DNA from: Actinobacillus succinogenes 130Z
Lineage (GTDB): Bacteria; Pseudomonadota; Gammaproteobacteria; Enterobacterales; Pasteurellaceae
Length of the DNA: 64,000 bases
Reading direction: 5' to 3'
Assembly: GCF_000017245.1 (NCBI RefSeq)
Contig: NC_009655.1
Span: 62,001 to 126,000 of the forward strand
Below, piece after piece: positions 17,311 through 25,269 of this stretch (the first letter of the stretch is position 1; the number at the start of each line of letters is the position of its first letter). A program made the position numbers and the translations under genes. The notes under the pieces are model-generated. The model saw only the letters and a program-made list of their open reading frames with translations. It was not told the DNA's origin and ran no database searches.

Positions 17311-18183
17311 TTAAATATCCCACGCTTTCCACGCCGCCATCCATTTACTGAAATTCGGATCGCGATGAGAAAAGAATGTCGGCATCGTCGTAGCAAGCGC
17401 GCTGATACCGGTATCCAACGTACTGATTTGCAACATATCTTCTGCAGACAACTCAAAATCCGTCACGGCAAGATTTTCTTTCATCCGTTCAGGACGGACG
17501 GTTTTTACCAACGACACGACATTGCGCTGGTAAAGCCAGCGAATCGCCGTCTGTCCTGCGGTTTTACCATATTTTTTGCCGATTTCGGTGAGCACGGGAT
17601 TATTGAAAAAATCGTATTTTCCTTCCGCAAACGACCCCCAGGCTTCCGCAACGATGCCGTTTGCCTGCATAAAATTCACCTCGCCGATTTGTTGATGGAA
17701 CGGATTGATTTCAATCTGATTGACCATAGGTTTGATACGGTTGAACTCGGTTAAATCCACCAAGCGATCACCGTGGAAATTGCTTACACCAATGGCTTTA
17801 ATTCTGCCGGCCTCATACAGTTCTTCCATCGCCCGCCATGCGCCGTGTACATCACCGTAAGGCTGATGAATCAAATACAAATCCAAATAATCCGTTTGCA
17901 AACGGTTTAAACTGCGCTCAAACTGCGCTTTCGCGCCTTCATAGCTTGCTGCGTTCAACCACAGTTTGGTAACCAGGAAAATTTCTTCACGCGGCACACC
18001 GCTCTGACGAATACCGTTACCTACTTGCGTTTCATTGAAATACGCTGCCGCCGTGTCAAGATGACGATAACCTGCGCCCAGCGCTTCCGCTACCACAGAT
18101 TCCGTTTGTTCCGGCGCCACCTGATATACTCCGAAACCGAGTTTGGGCATTTCCACACCATTGTATAGTTTAATGTTACGCAT
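17311..18183 (-). CDS. Aldo/keto reductase
   Basis: NADPH-dependent reductase of carbonyl compounds with a TIM-barrel fold, 290 residues. The catalytic tetrad is visible: Asp and Tyr in LDTAAAYFNE, Lys in LVTKLW and His in LIHQP; the cofactor segment GVSNF follows. It resembles the DkgA/2,5-diketogluconate reductase branch. It is divergent in order from the neighbouring regulator gene but on the same strand, with a 155-base gap, and may be controlled by that GlxA-like regulator. Physiological substrate unknown; methylglyoxal or quinone-type aldehydes are common for this branch. Confidence 0.88.
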   Translation of the reverse strand: MRNIKLYNGVEMPKLGFGVYQVAPEQTESVVAEALGAGYRHLDTAAAYFNETQVGNGIRQSGVPREEIFLVTKLWLNAASYEGAKAQFERSLNRLQTDYLDLYLIHQPYGDVHGAWRAMEELYEAGRIKAIGVSNFHGDRLVDLTEFNRIKPMVNQIEINPFHQQIGEVNFMQANGIVAEAWGSFAEGKYDFFNNPVLTEIGKKYGKTAGQTAIRWLYQRNVVSLVKTVRPERMKENLAVTDFELSAEDMLQISTLDTGISALATTMPTFFSHRDPNFSKWMAAWKAWDI

Positions 18184-18338
18184 GTTTCCCCCTTTATTTA
18201 TAGAACGTGCGGTCAGTTTAATCAGCGTTTTTATGAAAATAAATGAGAATTTTCTGAATAAACCGTTTAAAAATACTTAACAATAGGTTTTATAAAATAT
18301 CATTAAAAAAACGTAGTAACCGTATCCCGCCTATAAAC

Positions 18339-19274
18339 CTAGTCCCCGAACGCCTTACGATAAGCCCTCGGACTGATTTTATGTTTCTCTATAAAATGTT
18401 GGCGAAAACTGACCGCACTTCGGAAACCGCTTTGTTCGGCGATTTGTTCGACGGGCAATTTGCTGCTTTCCAACAGCTCGCGACCGCGTTGCAGGCGGGT
18501 TTCAATCAGCCATCGGGCGAAAGACTGCCCGGTGGCTTTGCGGAAATGGCGGGTGAAAGTACTGCGGCTCATGGACAGACGGTCGGCAATATCGTCAATC
18601 AAATAGACCGCTTGCAGGTTTTTACGGATGTCGTCCAACAACTCGTTGATGTTTTCATCGAACGTTTTACGCGGCACGGGTTGTTCGATAAATTGAGCCT
18701 GACCGCCTTCTCGATGCGGTGGGGTAACGAAAAAGCGAGCGAGATGATTGGCGGTTTGCACGCCGTAAATTTCCCGCACTATCGCCAAACAGCAATCCAG
18801 CCCCGCCGCCGTACCTGCCGAAGTCATCACATTGCCGTCTTGCACATAAAGAGCGTTGGAATCCAACTGCACTTGCGGAAAACGGCGGCTAAAATCGCTC
18901 TCCGCCGCCCAATGGGTCGCTGCCTTCTTGCCGTTCAGCAAACCCGAATACGCCAACGCATACGCCCCCAAACACAGCCCGACCATCATCACCCCGCATC
19001 CATTTGCCTGTTGTAAAGCCGTCTGCAATGCAAAACTCGGCTGCTCGGCATAGTCATTCCACGCAGGCACAATAACAATATCCGCCCGTTCAAACAGTTC
19101 CAAACCGCCATCGGCTTGCACCGTAATGCCGTCTGAAAGTTTGACCGTCGGCATTTCGGCAACGATTTTCAGATCAAATAACGGTTTATCCACCTGCGTA
19201 GAAAATACCATCTGCGGTACAGAAAAATGAAACAGGCTGAAGTTTGGGGCGAGATAAAGGGCAACGGTTTTCAT
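18339..19274 (-). CDS. GlxA-like transcriptional regulator (DJ-1/PfpI domain plus AraC helix-turn-helix)
   Basis: A regulator with an N-terminal class I glutamine amidotransferase-like domain (about 1-170; nucleophile-elbow-like VGLCLGAYALA) and a C-terminal AraC-type DNA-binding domain (about 215-311; DRLSMSRSTFTRHFRKATG and the second helix-turn-helix EQIAEQSGFRSAVSFRQHF). The frame extends upstream to 19481, but that would overlap the divergent metallo-hydrolase gene; ATG 19274 gives MKTVALYLAPNF, the usual family N-terminus, and 311 residues. The gene contains both an exact 12-base Neisseria uptake sequence (19126-19137) and a Haemophilus-type one (18412-18420), which is unusual. Confidence 0.85.
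   Translation of the reverse strand: MKTVALYLAPNFSLFHFSVPQMVFSTQVDKPLFDLKIVAEMPTVKLSDGITVQADGGLELFERADIVIVPAWNDYAEQPSFALQTALQQANGCGVMMVGLCLGAYALAYSGLLNGKKAATHWAAESDFSRRFPQVQLDSNALYVQDGNVMTSAGTAAGLDCCLAIVREIYGVQTANHLARFFVTPPHREGGQAQFIEQPVPRKTFDENINELLDDIRKNLQAVYLIDDIADRLSMSRSTFTRHFRKATGQSFARWLIETRLQRGRELLESSKLPVEQIAEQSGFRSAVSFRQHFIEKHKISPRAYRKAFGD
19126..19137 (+). repeat. Exact Neisseria-type DNA uptake sequence inside the regulator gene
   Basis: ATGCCGTCTGAA, identical to the 12-base uptake sequence of Neisseria, lies within codons of the GlxA-like regulator. Chance occurrence of a specific 12-mer in 64 kb is unlikely, and further related sites lie within 5 kb. Confidence 0.85.
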
Positions 19275-19434
19275 TGGATTTTTATGTTTGGACTGATTTG
19301 ACCCGAATTTTACGCTTTTTGGTAAATAGGTCAATGTTTTCCAGCGTTTATTACCTATAAAATACTCATCATTCACAGGGAGAAGGTAAGCCCTGTAAGT
19401 GATAAAATTCAACATTTTTACATAGGAAAACATT

Positions 19435-20283
19435 ATGAAAATTAAAGCATTATCAACCGCACTTTTGTTAAGTTTAGGCATTGCAACATCGGCGCAAGCG
19501 ATGGAATATCAGCACATTCGTAACGCGACGGCAAAAATCGACTACGCCGGCACGACGTTCTTGGTGGATCCGTATTTGGCGACCAAAGGGGTTTACGAAG
19601 GTTTTGCCGGTACGGTGAACTTTGAAAAACGTAACCCGTTGATTGATATGAAACAGTCGGCGGAAGATGTGATCAACGGCGTGCAAGCGGTAATTGTCAC
19701 CCACACCCACGATGACCACTGGGATAAAGCGGCACAAGATAAATTACCGAAAGATTTACCGATTTTCGTCCAAAATGCGGACGACGCTAAAATCATTCGC
19801 GGACAAGGCTTTAAAGATGTTCGCGTAATGGGCGCGAACACCGAATTCAACGGTGTGAAATTAACCCGTATCAAAGGCGGCCAGCATGGCACAGACGAAA
19901 TGTATGCCCAACCGACGTTGGCGGAAATGCTAGGTGACGCAATGGGTTTTATTATGCAGGCAGACAATGAGAAAACCGCTTATATCGTGGGTGACACCAT
20001 TTGGAATCAGGCGGTAGATAACGCTTTAGCCGATTTCAAACCTGAAGTTGTGGTAATGAATACGGGCTACGCACAAATGATCGAGCCAAAAGGCGGTATC
20101 ATTATGGGATTGGAAGACGTAACGAAAATGCGTGAAGTGTCGCCCGAAGCCGATATCGTCACCGTACACATGGACGCAGTAAACCACGCCACGGTTTCCA
20201 GCGAAGATATGCGTGAATTCGTGAAAGTAAAAAGCTTAAAACAAGTTGCCGTGCCGACTGAAGGCGAGAAATTGAAATATTAA
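19435..20283 (+). CDS. Exported metallo-beta-lactamase-fold hydrolase
   Basis: A 282-residue protein with a signal peptide (MKIKALSTALLLSLGIATSAQA), hence periplasmic. The metal-binding motif HTHDDHWD is at about residue 90, with later GGQHGT, VGDTIW and VHMDAVNHA supplying further ligands; this pattern resembles UlaG-like metal-dependent hydrolases. It is divergent from the GlxA-like regulator gene with 160 bases between starts, so co-regulation is likely. An uptake sequence (19456-19464) is embedded in the signal-peptide codons. Substrate unknown; a beta-lactamase role is not supported. Confidence 0.82.
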   Translation: MKIKALSTALLLSLGIATSAQAMEYQHIRNATAKIDYAGTTFLVDPYLATKGVYEGFAGTVNFEKRNPLIDMKQSAEDVINGVQAVIVTHTHDDHWDKAAQDKLPKDLPIFVQNADDAKIIRGQGFKDVRVMGANTEFNGVKLTRIKGGQHGTDEMYAQPTLAEMLGDAMGFIMQADNEKTAYIVGDTIWNQAVDNALADFKPEVVVMNTGYAQMIEPKGGIIMGLEDVTKMREVSPEADIVTVHMDAVNHATVSSEDMREFVKVKSLKQVAVPTEGEKLKY

Positions 20284-20299
20284 TTTTTTAAGAACGAAT

Positions 20300-20324
20300 A
20301 CCGTCTGAAAATATTTCAGACGGT
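20300..20324. terminator. Terminator built from Neisseria-like uptake sequences
   Basis: ACCGTCTGAAA (20300-20310) pairs perfectly with TTTCAGACGGT (20314-20324) across a 3-base loop, followed by TTTCC. It matches the Neisseria core GCCGTCTGAA at 9 of 10 positions in each arm and separates two convergent genes. Confidence 0.8.
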
Positions 20325-20330
20325 TTTCCG

Positions 20331-20957
20331 TTATTCCAGTAAAAAGCTTTCCTCGCTCACCAGCCCTTTCCGAAAACGCTTGCCATGAACGTCAATACAA
20401 GCGTGCCATTCTTTGCATTGCTTCAATGTGACATGGTCGGTGAGATGTTGGAAATCGTTGCGCATAGATGGGTAGTTTTCATATTCGCCGAAGCCCAAGC
20501 GAGCAAACAAACGGAGAGCGTAAGCATCGGCAATAAAGGTTTTGCGTTGGAATAGATACATCAGCATGCAATCTGCCGTTTCCGCACCCACGCCTTTAAT
20601 TGAGAGTAACATTTCGCGTAATTCGGGAGTAGCAAAACGATTGTAAGCGGTTGGCTCATCGCCGTATTTTGCAAAAAACGCCAACCAGTTTTGCAGATAT
20701 GCCGCTTTTTGTTTGTAAAAACCCGCAGGACGGATTTGTTCTTGCAACTCATCTACCGAAAGCTTACGCAAGCCTTGCAGGCTCATTACAGGTGCCAGAT
20801 TGGCTAAGGCTTTTTCCACATTTTCTTGCGTGGATTGCTGAATCAAAATCATCGACACACCATCCCGTACCCAATTTTCATCTTCCCACCAATGCTGCTC
20901 ACCGTAGTGAGCCACTAACTTATTCAGTACCGCAAGTTTTTGTTCGTCTGTTTTCAT
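20331..20957 (-). CDS. HhH-GPD DNA glycosylase, MagIII/endonuclease III-like, no iron-sulfur cluster
   Basis: A 208-residue base-excision repair glycosylase. The helix-hairpin-helix motif is LLSIKGVGAETADCML at about 120 and the catalytic Asp lies in FIADAY shortly after. The endonuclease III lysine is replaced (GAETA instead of GRKTA), which indicates a monofunctional glycosylase, and the C-terminal four-cysteine cluster is absent. These are features of Helicobacter MagIII, a 3-methyladenine glycosylase, so removal of alkylated purines is the best guess. It is flanked by Neisseria-type uptake sequences and may be acquired. Confidence 0.8.
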   Translation of the reverse strand: MKTDEQKLAVLNKLVAHYGEQHWWEDENWVRDGVSMILIQQSTQENVEKALANLAPVMSLQGLRKLSVDELQEQIRPAGFYKQKAAYLQNWLAFFAKYGDEPTAYNRFATPELREMLLSIKGVGAETADCMLMYLFQRKTFIADAYALRLFARLGFGEYENYPSMRNDFQHLTDHVTLKQCKEWHACIDVHGKRFRKGLVSEESFLLE

Positions 20958-21154
20958 ATCCTCAATGCACTCTTGAATCGCTCACGATTCGTCTTGTTAC
21001 GGATACATACAATAGCACGAAAAGTACTTTTATCGGATCAGTCATGATAACTTTTTGTGTTTTTTATCCCTAGTATAAAGTTAGTAAAGGATACCTGAAA
21101 AATACTGAAAATAATGACCGCACTTTTGCCTGCAAAACCCAAAGCGATATGTAT

Positions 21155-21204
21155 CTGTTGGCTGTTGGCTGTTGGCTGTTGGCTGTTGGCTGTTGGCTGT
21201 TGGC
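21155..21204 (+). repeat. Heptanucleotide tandem repeat (CTGTTGG), 7 copies
   Basis: Seven perfect copies of CTGTTGG plus one further base. Such repeats change copy number by slipped-strand mispairing and drive phase variation in Haemophilus and Neisseria. Because 7 is not a multiple of 3, each change shifts the reading frame. See the findings for the frame arithmetic. Confidence 0.9.
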
Positions 21205-21414
21205 ATTATTGTAAATTCTCTTTTAATAATTACAAACGGTAGAAAAGCGGTGGGAAATATAGCACTGTTTGGGAAAATGTCTACAGCTGCTTACAACTTC
21301 TTAAGATTAAGAATTGGAATTATGTTTCCAATTTTTCTAAAAATTAACCAAAATGGAAATATAGTTCCAATCTTAATCAGGCAATATTTATGCCATTAAT
21401 GTGAAATATATAAA

Positions 21415-21449
21415 AATACCGTCTGAAAACTCACTTTTCAGACGGTATT
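21415..21449 (-). terminator. fghA terminator made of Neisseria-like uptake sequences
   Basis: AATACCGTCTGAAAA (21415-21429) and its exact complement (21435-21449) form a 15-bp stem with loop CTCAC, three bases after the fghA stop codon. Each arm contains ACCGTCTGAA, one base from the Neisseria uptake core. Confidence 0.85.
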
Positions 21450-21451
21450 AC

Positions 21452-22291
21452 TCACTTCATCTGCTCGGCGTGAAACGCAATGTGCTTTTCCGCCATTGTT
21501 GCGATGAAAAAGTAGCTGTGATCATAGCCTTCGTGCAGATTTAGCGTGACGTCAATGCCGTTTTGCTTTGCCGCTGCGGCAAATTTTTCGGGCTGTAACT
21601 GCTCGGGGTAAAAATTATCTGCCAAGCCCTGATCGATCAAAATTTTGACCGCAATTTTTGCCTTTGAAACCAAATAAGTGCTGTCATATTGCTGCCATTG
21701 GCTGCGATCTTCTCCCAAATAGGCAGTAAAGGCTTTTTGTCCCCATGGAGTATCCATTGGGTTTACAATCGGGGCGAATGCAGAAATCGATACGTAACGT
21801 TCGGGATTTTTCAGCCCGATTTGCAACGCGCCATGCCCGCCCATACTGTGTCCGCAGATGGCGCGCTTGTCACTTACGGGGAAGTTGGCTTCAATCAATA
21901 CAGGCAATTCGTGTACCACATAGTCGTACATCTGATAATTCGCCGCCCACGGCTGTTGGGTGGCGTTCAGGTAAAAACCTGCACCTTGCCCCAAGTCGTA
22001 GGCCGGGTCGTCCGCCACATTTTCGCCACGGGGCGAAGTATCGGGCATCACCAACGCCACGCCGTGTTTCGCCGCATATTGCTGTGCGCCTGCTTTGGTG
22101 GAGAAATTCTCGTCCGTGCAGGTCAGCCCCGACAATACGTAAATGACCGGCACTTTTTCACCGTTTGCAGCTTGCGGAGGAAGATACACCGCAAAGGTCA
22201 TCGTACAGTTATTCGCCTTGGAATGATGGCTATAACGCTCGTGATAGCCGTCAAACATTTTGTTGCGTGAAAGTAAAGTTAAATCGCTCAT
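21452..22291 (-). CDS. fghA: S-formylglutathione hydrolase
   Basis: Hydrolyses S-formylglutathione to formate and glutathione, the second step of formaldehyde detoxification. The 279-residue alpha/beta hydrolase of the esterase D family has the nucleophile in GHSMGGHG at about 148 and a C-terminal catalytic His in GYDHSYFF. It starts one base after the adhC stop, so the two are co-transcribed and probably translationally coupled. Its terminator is of Neisseria uptake-sequence type, suggesting the pair came from a Neisseria-like donor. Confidence 0.95.
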   Translation of the reverse strand: MSDLTLLSRNKMFDGYHERYSHHSKANNCTMTFAVYLPPQAANGEKVPVIYVLSGLTCTDENFSTKAGAQQYAAKHGVALVMPDTSPRGENVADDPAYDLGQGAGFYLNATQQPWAANYQMYDYVVHELPVLIEANFPVSDKRAICGHSMGGHGALQIGLKNPERYVSISAFAPIVNPMDTPWGQKAFTAYLGEDRSQWQQYDSTYLVSKAKIAVKILIDQGLADNFYPEQLQPEKFAAAAKQNGIDVTLNLHEGYDHSYFFIATMAEKHIAFHAEQMK

Positions 22292-22292
22292 A

Positions 22293-23411
22293 TTAGTAGT
22301 GGATCACCGTGCGAATTGATTTGCCTTCGTGCATTAAGTCGAAAGCTTTATTGATGTCTTCCAACGGCATGGTATGGGTGATGAAATCACGCAGTTTGAA
22401 TTCACCTTGCATAAATTTGTCGATAATACCCGGTAATTCGGTACGACCTTTCACGCCGCCAAACGCCGAACCACGCCATACGCGACCAGTGACCAACTGG
22501 AACGGGCGGGTGCGGATTTCGGCACCTGCTGGCGCTACGCCGATAATCACACTTTCGCCCCAGCCTTTGTGGCAGCATTCCAGTGCCGAACGCATAACGT
22601 CCACGTTGCCGATACATTCAAAGGAGAAATCCACGCCGCCGTCGGTCATTTCGATAATGACTTCGTGAATCGGTTTATCGAAATCTTTCGGGTTAATGCA
22701 GTCGGTTGCACCCAGTTCTTTGGCTTTCTCAAATTTAGCCGGGTTGGTGTCGATACCGATAATACGGCCCGCTTCCGCCATTCGTGCGCCGATAATCGCC
22801 GCCAAACCGATACCGCCCAGGCCGAAGATTGCCACGGTGTCGCCTTTTTTCACTTTGGCGGTTTTTGTGACTGCGCCAATACCTGTAGTTACGCCACAGC
22901 CGAGCAAGCAGACTTCATCAAGCGGTGCATTTTCTTGAATTTTTGCCAATGAATACTGTGACACAACGGTGTATTCCGAGAAAGTCGAAGTCCCCATATA
23001 GTGATAAATCGGTTGACCGTCCTTGAAAAAACGTACCGTACCGTCAGGCATTAAGCCCTTACCCTGGGTTTCACGCACCGCCGAACAAAGATTGGTTTTG
23101 CCCGACAAGCAGAATTTACACTTGCCGCACTCCGCCGTATAAAGCGGAATCACGTGGTCGCCGACTTTAAAATCGGTCACGCCTTCCCCCACCGCTTCTA
23201 CAATGCCGGCGCCTTCGTGCCCCAAAATACACGGAAACACACCCTCCGAATCCTGTCCGGAAAGTGTGTAAGCGTCGGTATGACACACGCCCGTCGCCAC
23301 AATTCGCACCAATACTTCGCCAGCCTGTGGCGGCATTAAATCGATTTCTTCAATTTTCAACGGCTCATTCGGCGCCCATGCCACCGCCGCTCGGGTTTTG
23401 ATAAATTCCAT
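22293..23411 (-). CDS. adhC: S-(hydroxymethyl)glutathione dehydrogenase (class III alcohol dehydrogenase)
   Basis: Oxidises the formaldehyde-glutathione adduct to S-formylglutathione with NAD, and reduces S-nitrosoglutathione in relatives. The 372-residue protein has the catalytic zinc ligands (GVCHTD and GHEGAG), the four-cysteine structural zinc loop CGKCKFCLSGKTNLC, and the Rossmann motif GLGGIGLAAI. The usual MerR-type NmlR regulator gene seen beside adhC in Haemophilus and Neisseria is not adjacent here. An exact Neisseria uptake 12-mer lies upstream at 23465-23476. Confidence 0.96.
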   Translation of the reverse strand: MEFIKTRAAVAWAPNEPLKIEEIDLMPPQAGEVLVRIVATGVCHTDAYTLSGQDSEGVFPCILGHEGAGIVEAVGEGVTDFKVGDHVIPLYTAECGKCKFCLSGKTNLCSAVRETQGKGLMPDGTVRFFKDGQPIYHYMGTSTFSEYTVVSQYSLAKIQENAPLDEVCLLGCGVTTGIGAVTKTAKVKKGDTVAIFGLGGIGLAAIIGARMAEAGRIIGIDTNPAKFEKAKELGATDCINPKDFDKPIHEVIIEMTDGGVDFSFECIGNVDVMRSALECCHKGWGESVIIGVAPAGAEIRTRPFQLVTGRVWRGSAFGGVKGRTELPGIIDKFMQGEFKLRDFITHTMPLEDINKAFDLMHEGKSIRTVIHY

Positions 23412-23464
23412 AAAGATTTCCTAATTATTCAACAGATTGAAAACGCAAACCACCTGAATGAGTT

Positions 23465-23476
23465 TTCAGACGGCAT
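23465..23476 (-). repeat. Exact Neisseria-type DNA uptake sequence upstream of adhC
   Basis: TTCAGACGGCAT, the exact complement of ATGCCGTCTGAA, in the spacer between adhC and the next gene. It is single, not part of a stem. Confidence 0.85.
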
Positions 23477-23588
23477 AACTTTTATAACATAATGTCTATT
23501 ATAAAGATTAGGATTGTTGGTGAATAGTCAAAAATCGGGAAAAGAGTTTTGCAAAAAACTCAATAATTAAAATGCTATTCTATTTAAT

Positions 23589-24047
23589 TTATCCTAATAT
23601 TTTATTACCGAAAAAGTAAAAACCTAATCCTATAACAATGATCAATAAACCAATAATTTGTGAGAATTGAAATGTACGTTGCGCCATACCGAACAACCCG
23701 AAATGATCGATGACGGCAGCAGTACAAAGCTGCCCTATAATTACGAAAAACAGCATATTCGTAATGCCAAGTTTAGGGGCAAGAAATATTGTAGTAAAAA
23801 CAAAGCCCGCGCCTAATACACCGCCTAACAGTTTCCAAGAAGCAACGCTTGTCAATTCACGCAATGCACTCAAATCGGTTTTCCAAAAACAAAAGATCAA
23901 TAGGGCAACAGTACCGCTGGCAAAGGAAACCAAAGCGGAAATTAACGGTTGCCCCAGCACGGCCTGAGCTAAACGGCTGTTAATGGCTGCTTGTGAAGCC
24001 AATGCGGCTCCCGCAACCAGTGCAAGCAAAAAATAAGGGAAGTACAT
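23589..24047 (-). CDS. Small DMT-superfamily membrane transporter (YdcZ/DUF606 type)
   Basis: A 152-residue integral membrane protein with five predicted helices, starting YFPYFLLALVAGAALASQAAINSRLA. The N-terminal QAAINSRL and the central GGVLGAGFVFTTIFLAPKLG are typical of the YdcZ family, thought to export small molecules as homo- or heterodimers. Substrate unknown. The upstream region (24070-24180) has stable hairpins and may be a regulatory leader. Confidence 0.8.
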   Translation of the reverse strand: MYFPYFLLALVAGAALASQAAINSRLAQAVLGQPLISALVSFASGTVALLIFCFWKTDLSALRELTSVASWKLLGGVLGAGFVFTTIFLAPKLGITNMLFFVIIGQLCTAAVIDHFGLFGMAQRTFQFSQIIGLLIIVIGLGFYFFGNKILG

Positions 24048-24069
24048 ATTTTATTTCCGTTTTTGATGA

Positions 24070-24180
24070 GACATAGAATTACCTGAGAGTTTATTTGTCT
24101 TGCAAACAGCGATAGTCGCTAAGATGACCGTCGTCCCTCAAAGAAAAAGGGTTAAATTTCTCCGCTAATAAATGAATCGT
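24070..24180 (-). promoter_or_regulatory. Structured leader, possibly a degenerate glycine-riboswitch-like element
   Basis: On the minus strand the leader of the DMT gene contains GCGGAGA, then CCCT/AGGG and AGCGA/TCGCT hairpins, a TTTG/CAAA hairpin, and AAACTCTCAGGTAA. The last element resembles the 3' core of glycine riboswitches, but the central CCGAAGGAGCAAA core is not present. A seven-codon frame (MSHQKRK, stop) lies between this leader and the transporter start. Assignment is tentative; the structure is visible, the ligand is not. Confidence 0.35.
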
Positions 24181-24292
24181 CATTATAGCTGAAATTTTAG
24201 TTGCAAAAAATAAACAAATCCGCAAAGGCGCATTGCAAAAATGACAAAAATAACCCCAAAACCGACCGCACTTTTCCTTCCATCATAAAAAA

Positions 24293-24312
24293 CCGTCTGA
24301 AAATACAGACGG
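24293..24312 (-). terminator. Terminator of the HXXEE gene, Neisseria-like uptake sequence
   Basis: On the minus strand CCGTCTG, a six-base loop and CAGACGG are followed by TTTTTT. One arm is a full GCCGTCTG and the other TTTTCAGACGGT. Haemophilus-type uptake sequences of opposite orientation flank it at 24264-24275 and 24332-24343. Confidence 0.85.
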
Positions 24313-24331
24313 CTTCCGTTAACCGACGTAC

Positions 24332-24367
24332 AAAAGTGCGGTCAAAAAAACGACAGTTTTTTAGTTT
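24332..24367 (+). repeat. 36-base direct repeat, copy 1 (extended uptake sequence)
   Basis: AAAAGTGCGGTC followed by an A tract, CGACAG and a T tract. It agrees with 27807-27842 at 34 of 36 positions, in the same orientation. The core and two AT tracts follow the extended Haemophilus uptake consensus, but the shared CGACAG between tracts goes beyond it. Confidence 0.8.
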
Positions 24368-25079
24368 AAATCACGCGACGGGTCACCAATGCCGTCAGCA
24401 CAAGCGGGATAAACACTGCTATAACGTCTGTCACTAACATTGCCGCTACTCCCCAATTCAGCAAAGCGGAATAAGCGGCATACAGGCAAAGCTGCCCGAT
24501 TACGCCGGCAAAAATAGTACATATCATGGCGTTACAGTTCATAAATTTTGGTACGCCAATTAACATTACCCATAATGCCAGCGGAATAAACACCAGTGAG
24601 CCCGTAATTAATCCCGGATGATGTAAAAACGGTTGATTATCCACCAGACTGATGATCAAATGGATCAGACCGTCGGCAAAAAGGAAACCGTATAAACTCA
24701 GTCCTACCAACGGATTATGCTTACACAACATAGCGGCAATCGGTGCCGCCACCCAAGCCAATAACACATTCACCAGAGGGAAATGGACGATAGGAATCGG
24801 GCAATGTTCATAAGGCGCGAATCCCTGTTGCCGACAGACTTCGCGCACCATGTCATAACTGTCCGTCGCCACATTATAAGACGCCGCATATTCTTCAAAC
24901 TGATGAAACATACACAGCGGTACCACCAGCCAAGCCAGCCATACAGGGTCAAACCAGCGATGACCGTTTTCATCACGGCGAAAAATATCCGTGGTAATCA
25001 TCAACACCGACAACACCGCCGCCATAGCAAGCCCCATCCAAGGCCAGGCAAAATTAAATTTCACGAATAAATTATCCAT
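24366..25079 (-). CDS. HXXEE-motif membrane protein
   Basis: A 237-residue polytopic membrane protein with about six to seven hydrophobic segments. The motif HQFEEY at about residue 59 after a first pair of helices, followed by conserved HFPLVN and DGLIHLIISL, fits the HXXEE family, whose function is not established. The His and two Glu in the membrane suggest metal binding or catalysis, which is inference. The stop codon touches copy 1 of the 36-base direct repeat. Confidence 0.7.
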   Translation of the reverse strand: MDNLFVKFNFAWPWMGLAMAAVLSVLMITTDIFRRDENGHRWFDPVWLAWLVVPLCMFHQFEEYAASYNVATDSYDMVREVCRQQGFAPYEHCPIPIVHFPLVNVLLAWVAAPIAAMLCKHNPLVGLSLYGFLFADGLIHLIISLVDNQPFLHHPGLITGSLVFIPLALWVMLIGVPKFMNCNAMICTIFAGVIGQLCLYAAYSALLNWGVAAMLVTDVIAVFIPLVLTALVTRRVI

Positions 25080-25269
25080 CGCAGCCTCCCGCTCAAAACA
25101 AACCGCTTTTACTTGATTTGAGTATACTCCTTTTTATTTCAACGGCCATGAAAAAAGTAATATTTCGGTTTTCGATTAACCGGGATTACGAATAACATCA
25201 GACAACTGTGACAAGCTATTTGATTAGATTGTTTTTTATGCGTTTTGAGAAAATGATGATATTACTCTT

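Larger units (their letters stand above)
20958..21451. other. Intergenic region of 494 bases with no convincing gene
   Basis: AT-rich sequence upstream of the glycosylase gene and downstream of fghA. It holds a Haemophilus-type uptake sequence near 21118-21126, a heptanucleotide tandem repeat at 21155-21204, a short frame over that repeat, and the fghA terminator at 21415-21449. I see no RNA gene or recognisable protein. Confidence 0.6.

Noticed and set aside
18339..19481. 380-residue version of the GlxA-like regulator
   Set aside because: The first 69 codons overlap the divergent hydrolase gene and do not resemble the family; start at 19274 preferred.
19435..20283. Beta-lactamase
   Set aside because: Metal-binding motif HTHDDHWD and overall pattern fit UlaG-like hydrolases, not class B beta-lactamases.
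21155..21204. Tandem repeat as a CRISPR array
   Set aside because: Seven-base units without spacers; a simple sequence repeat, and no cas genes are present.
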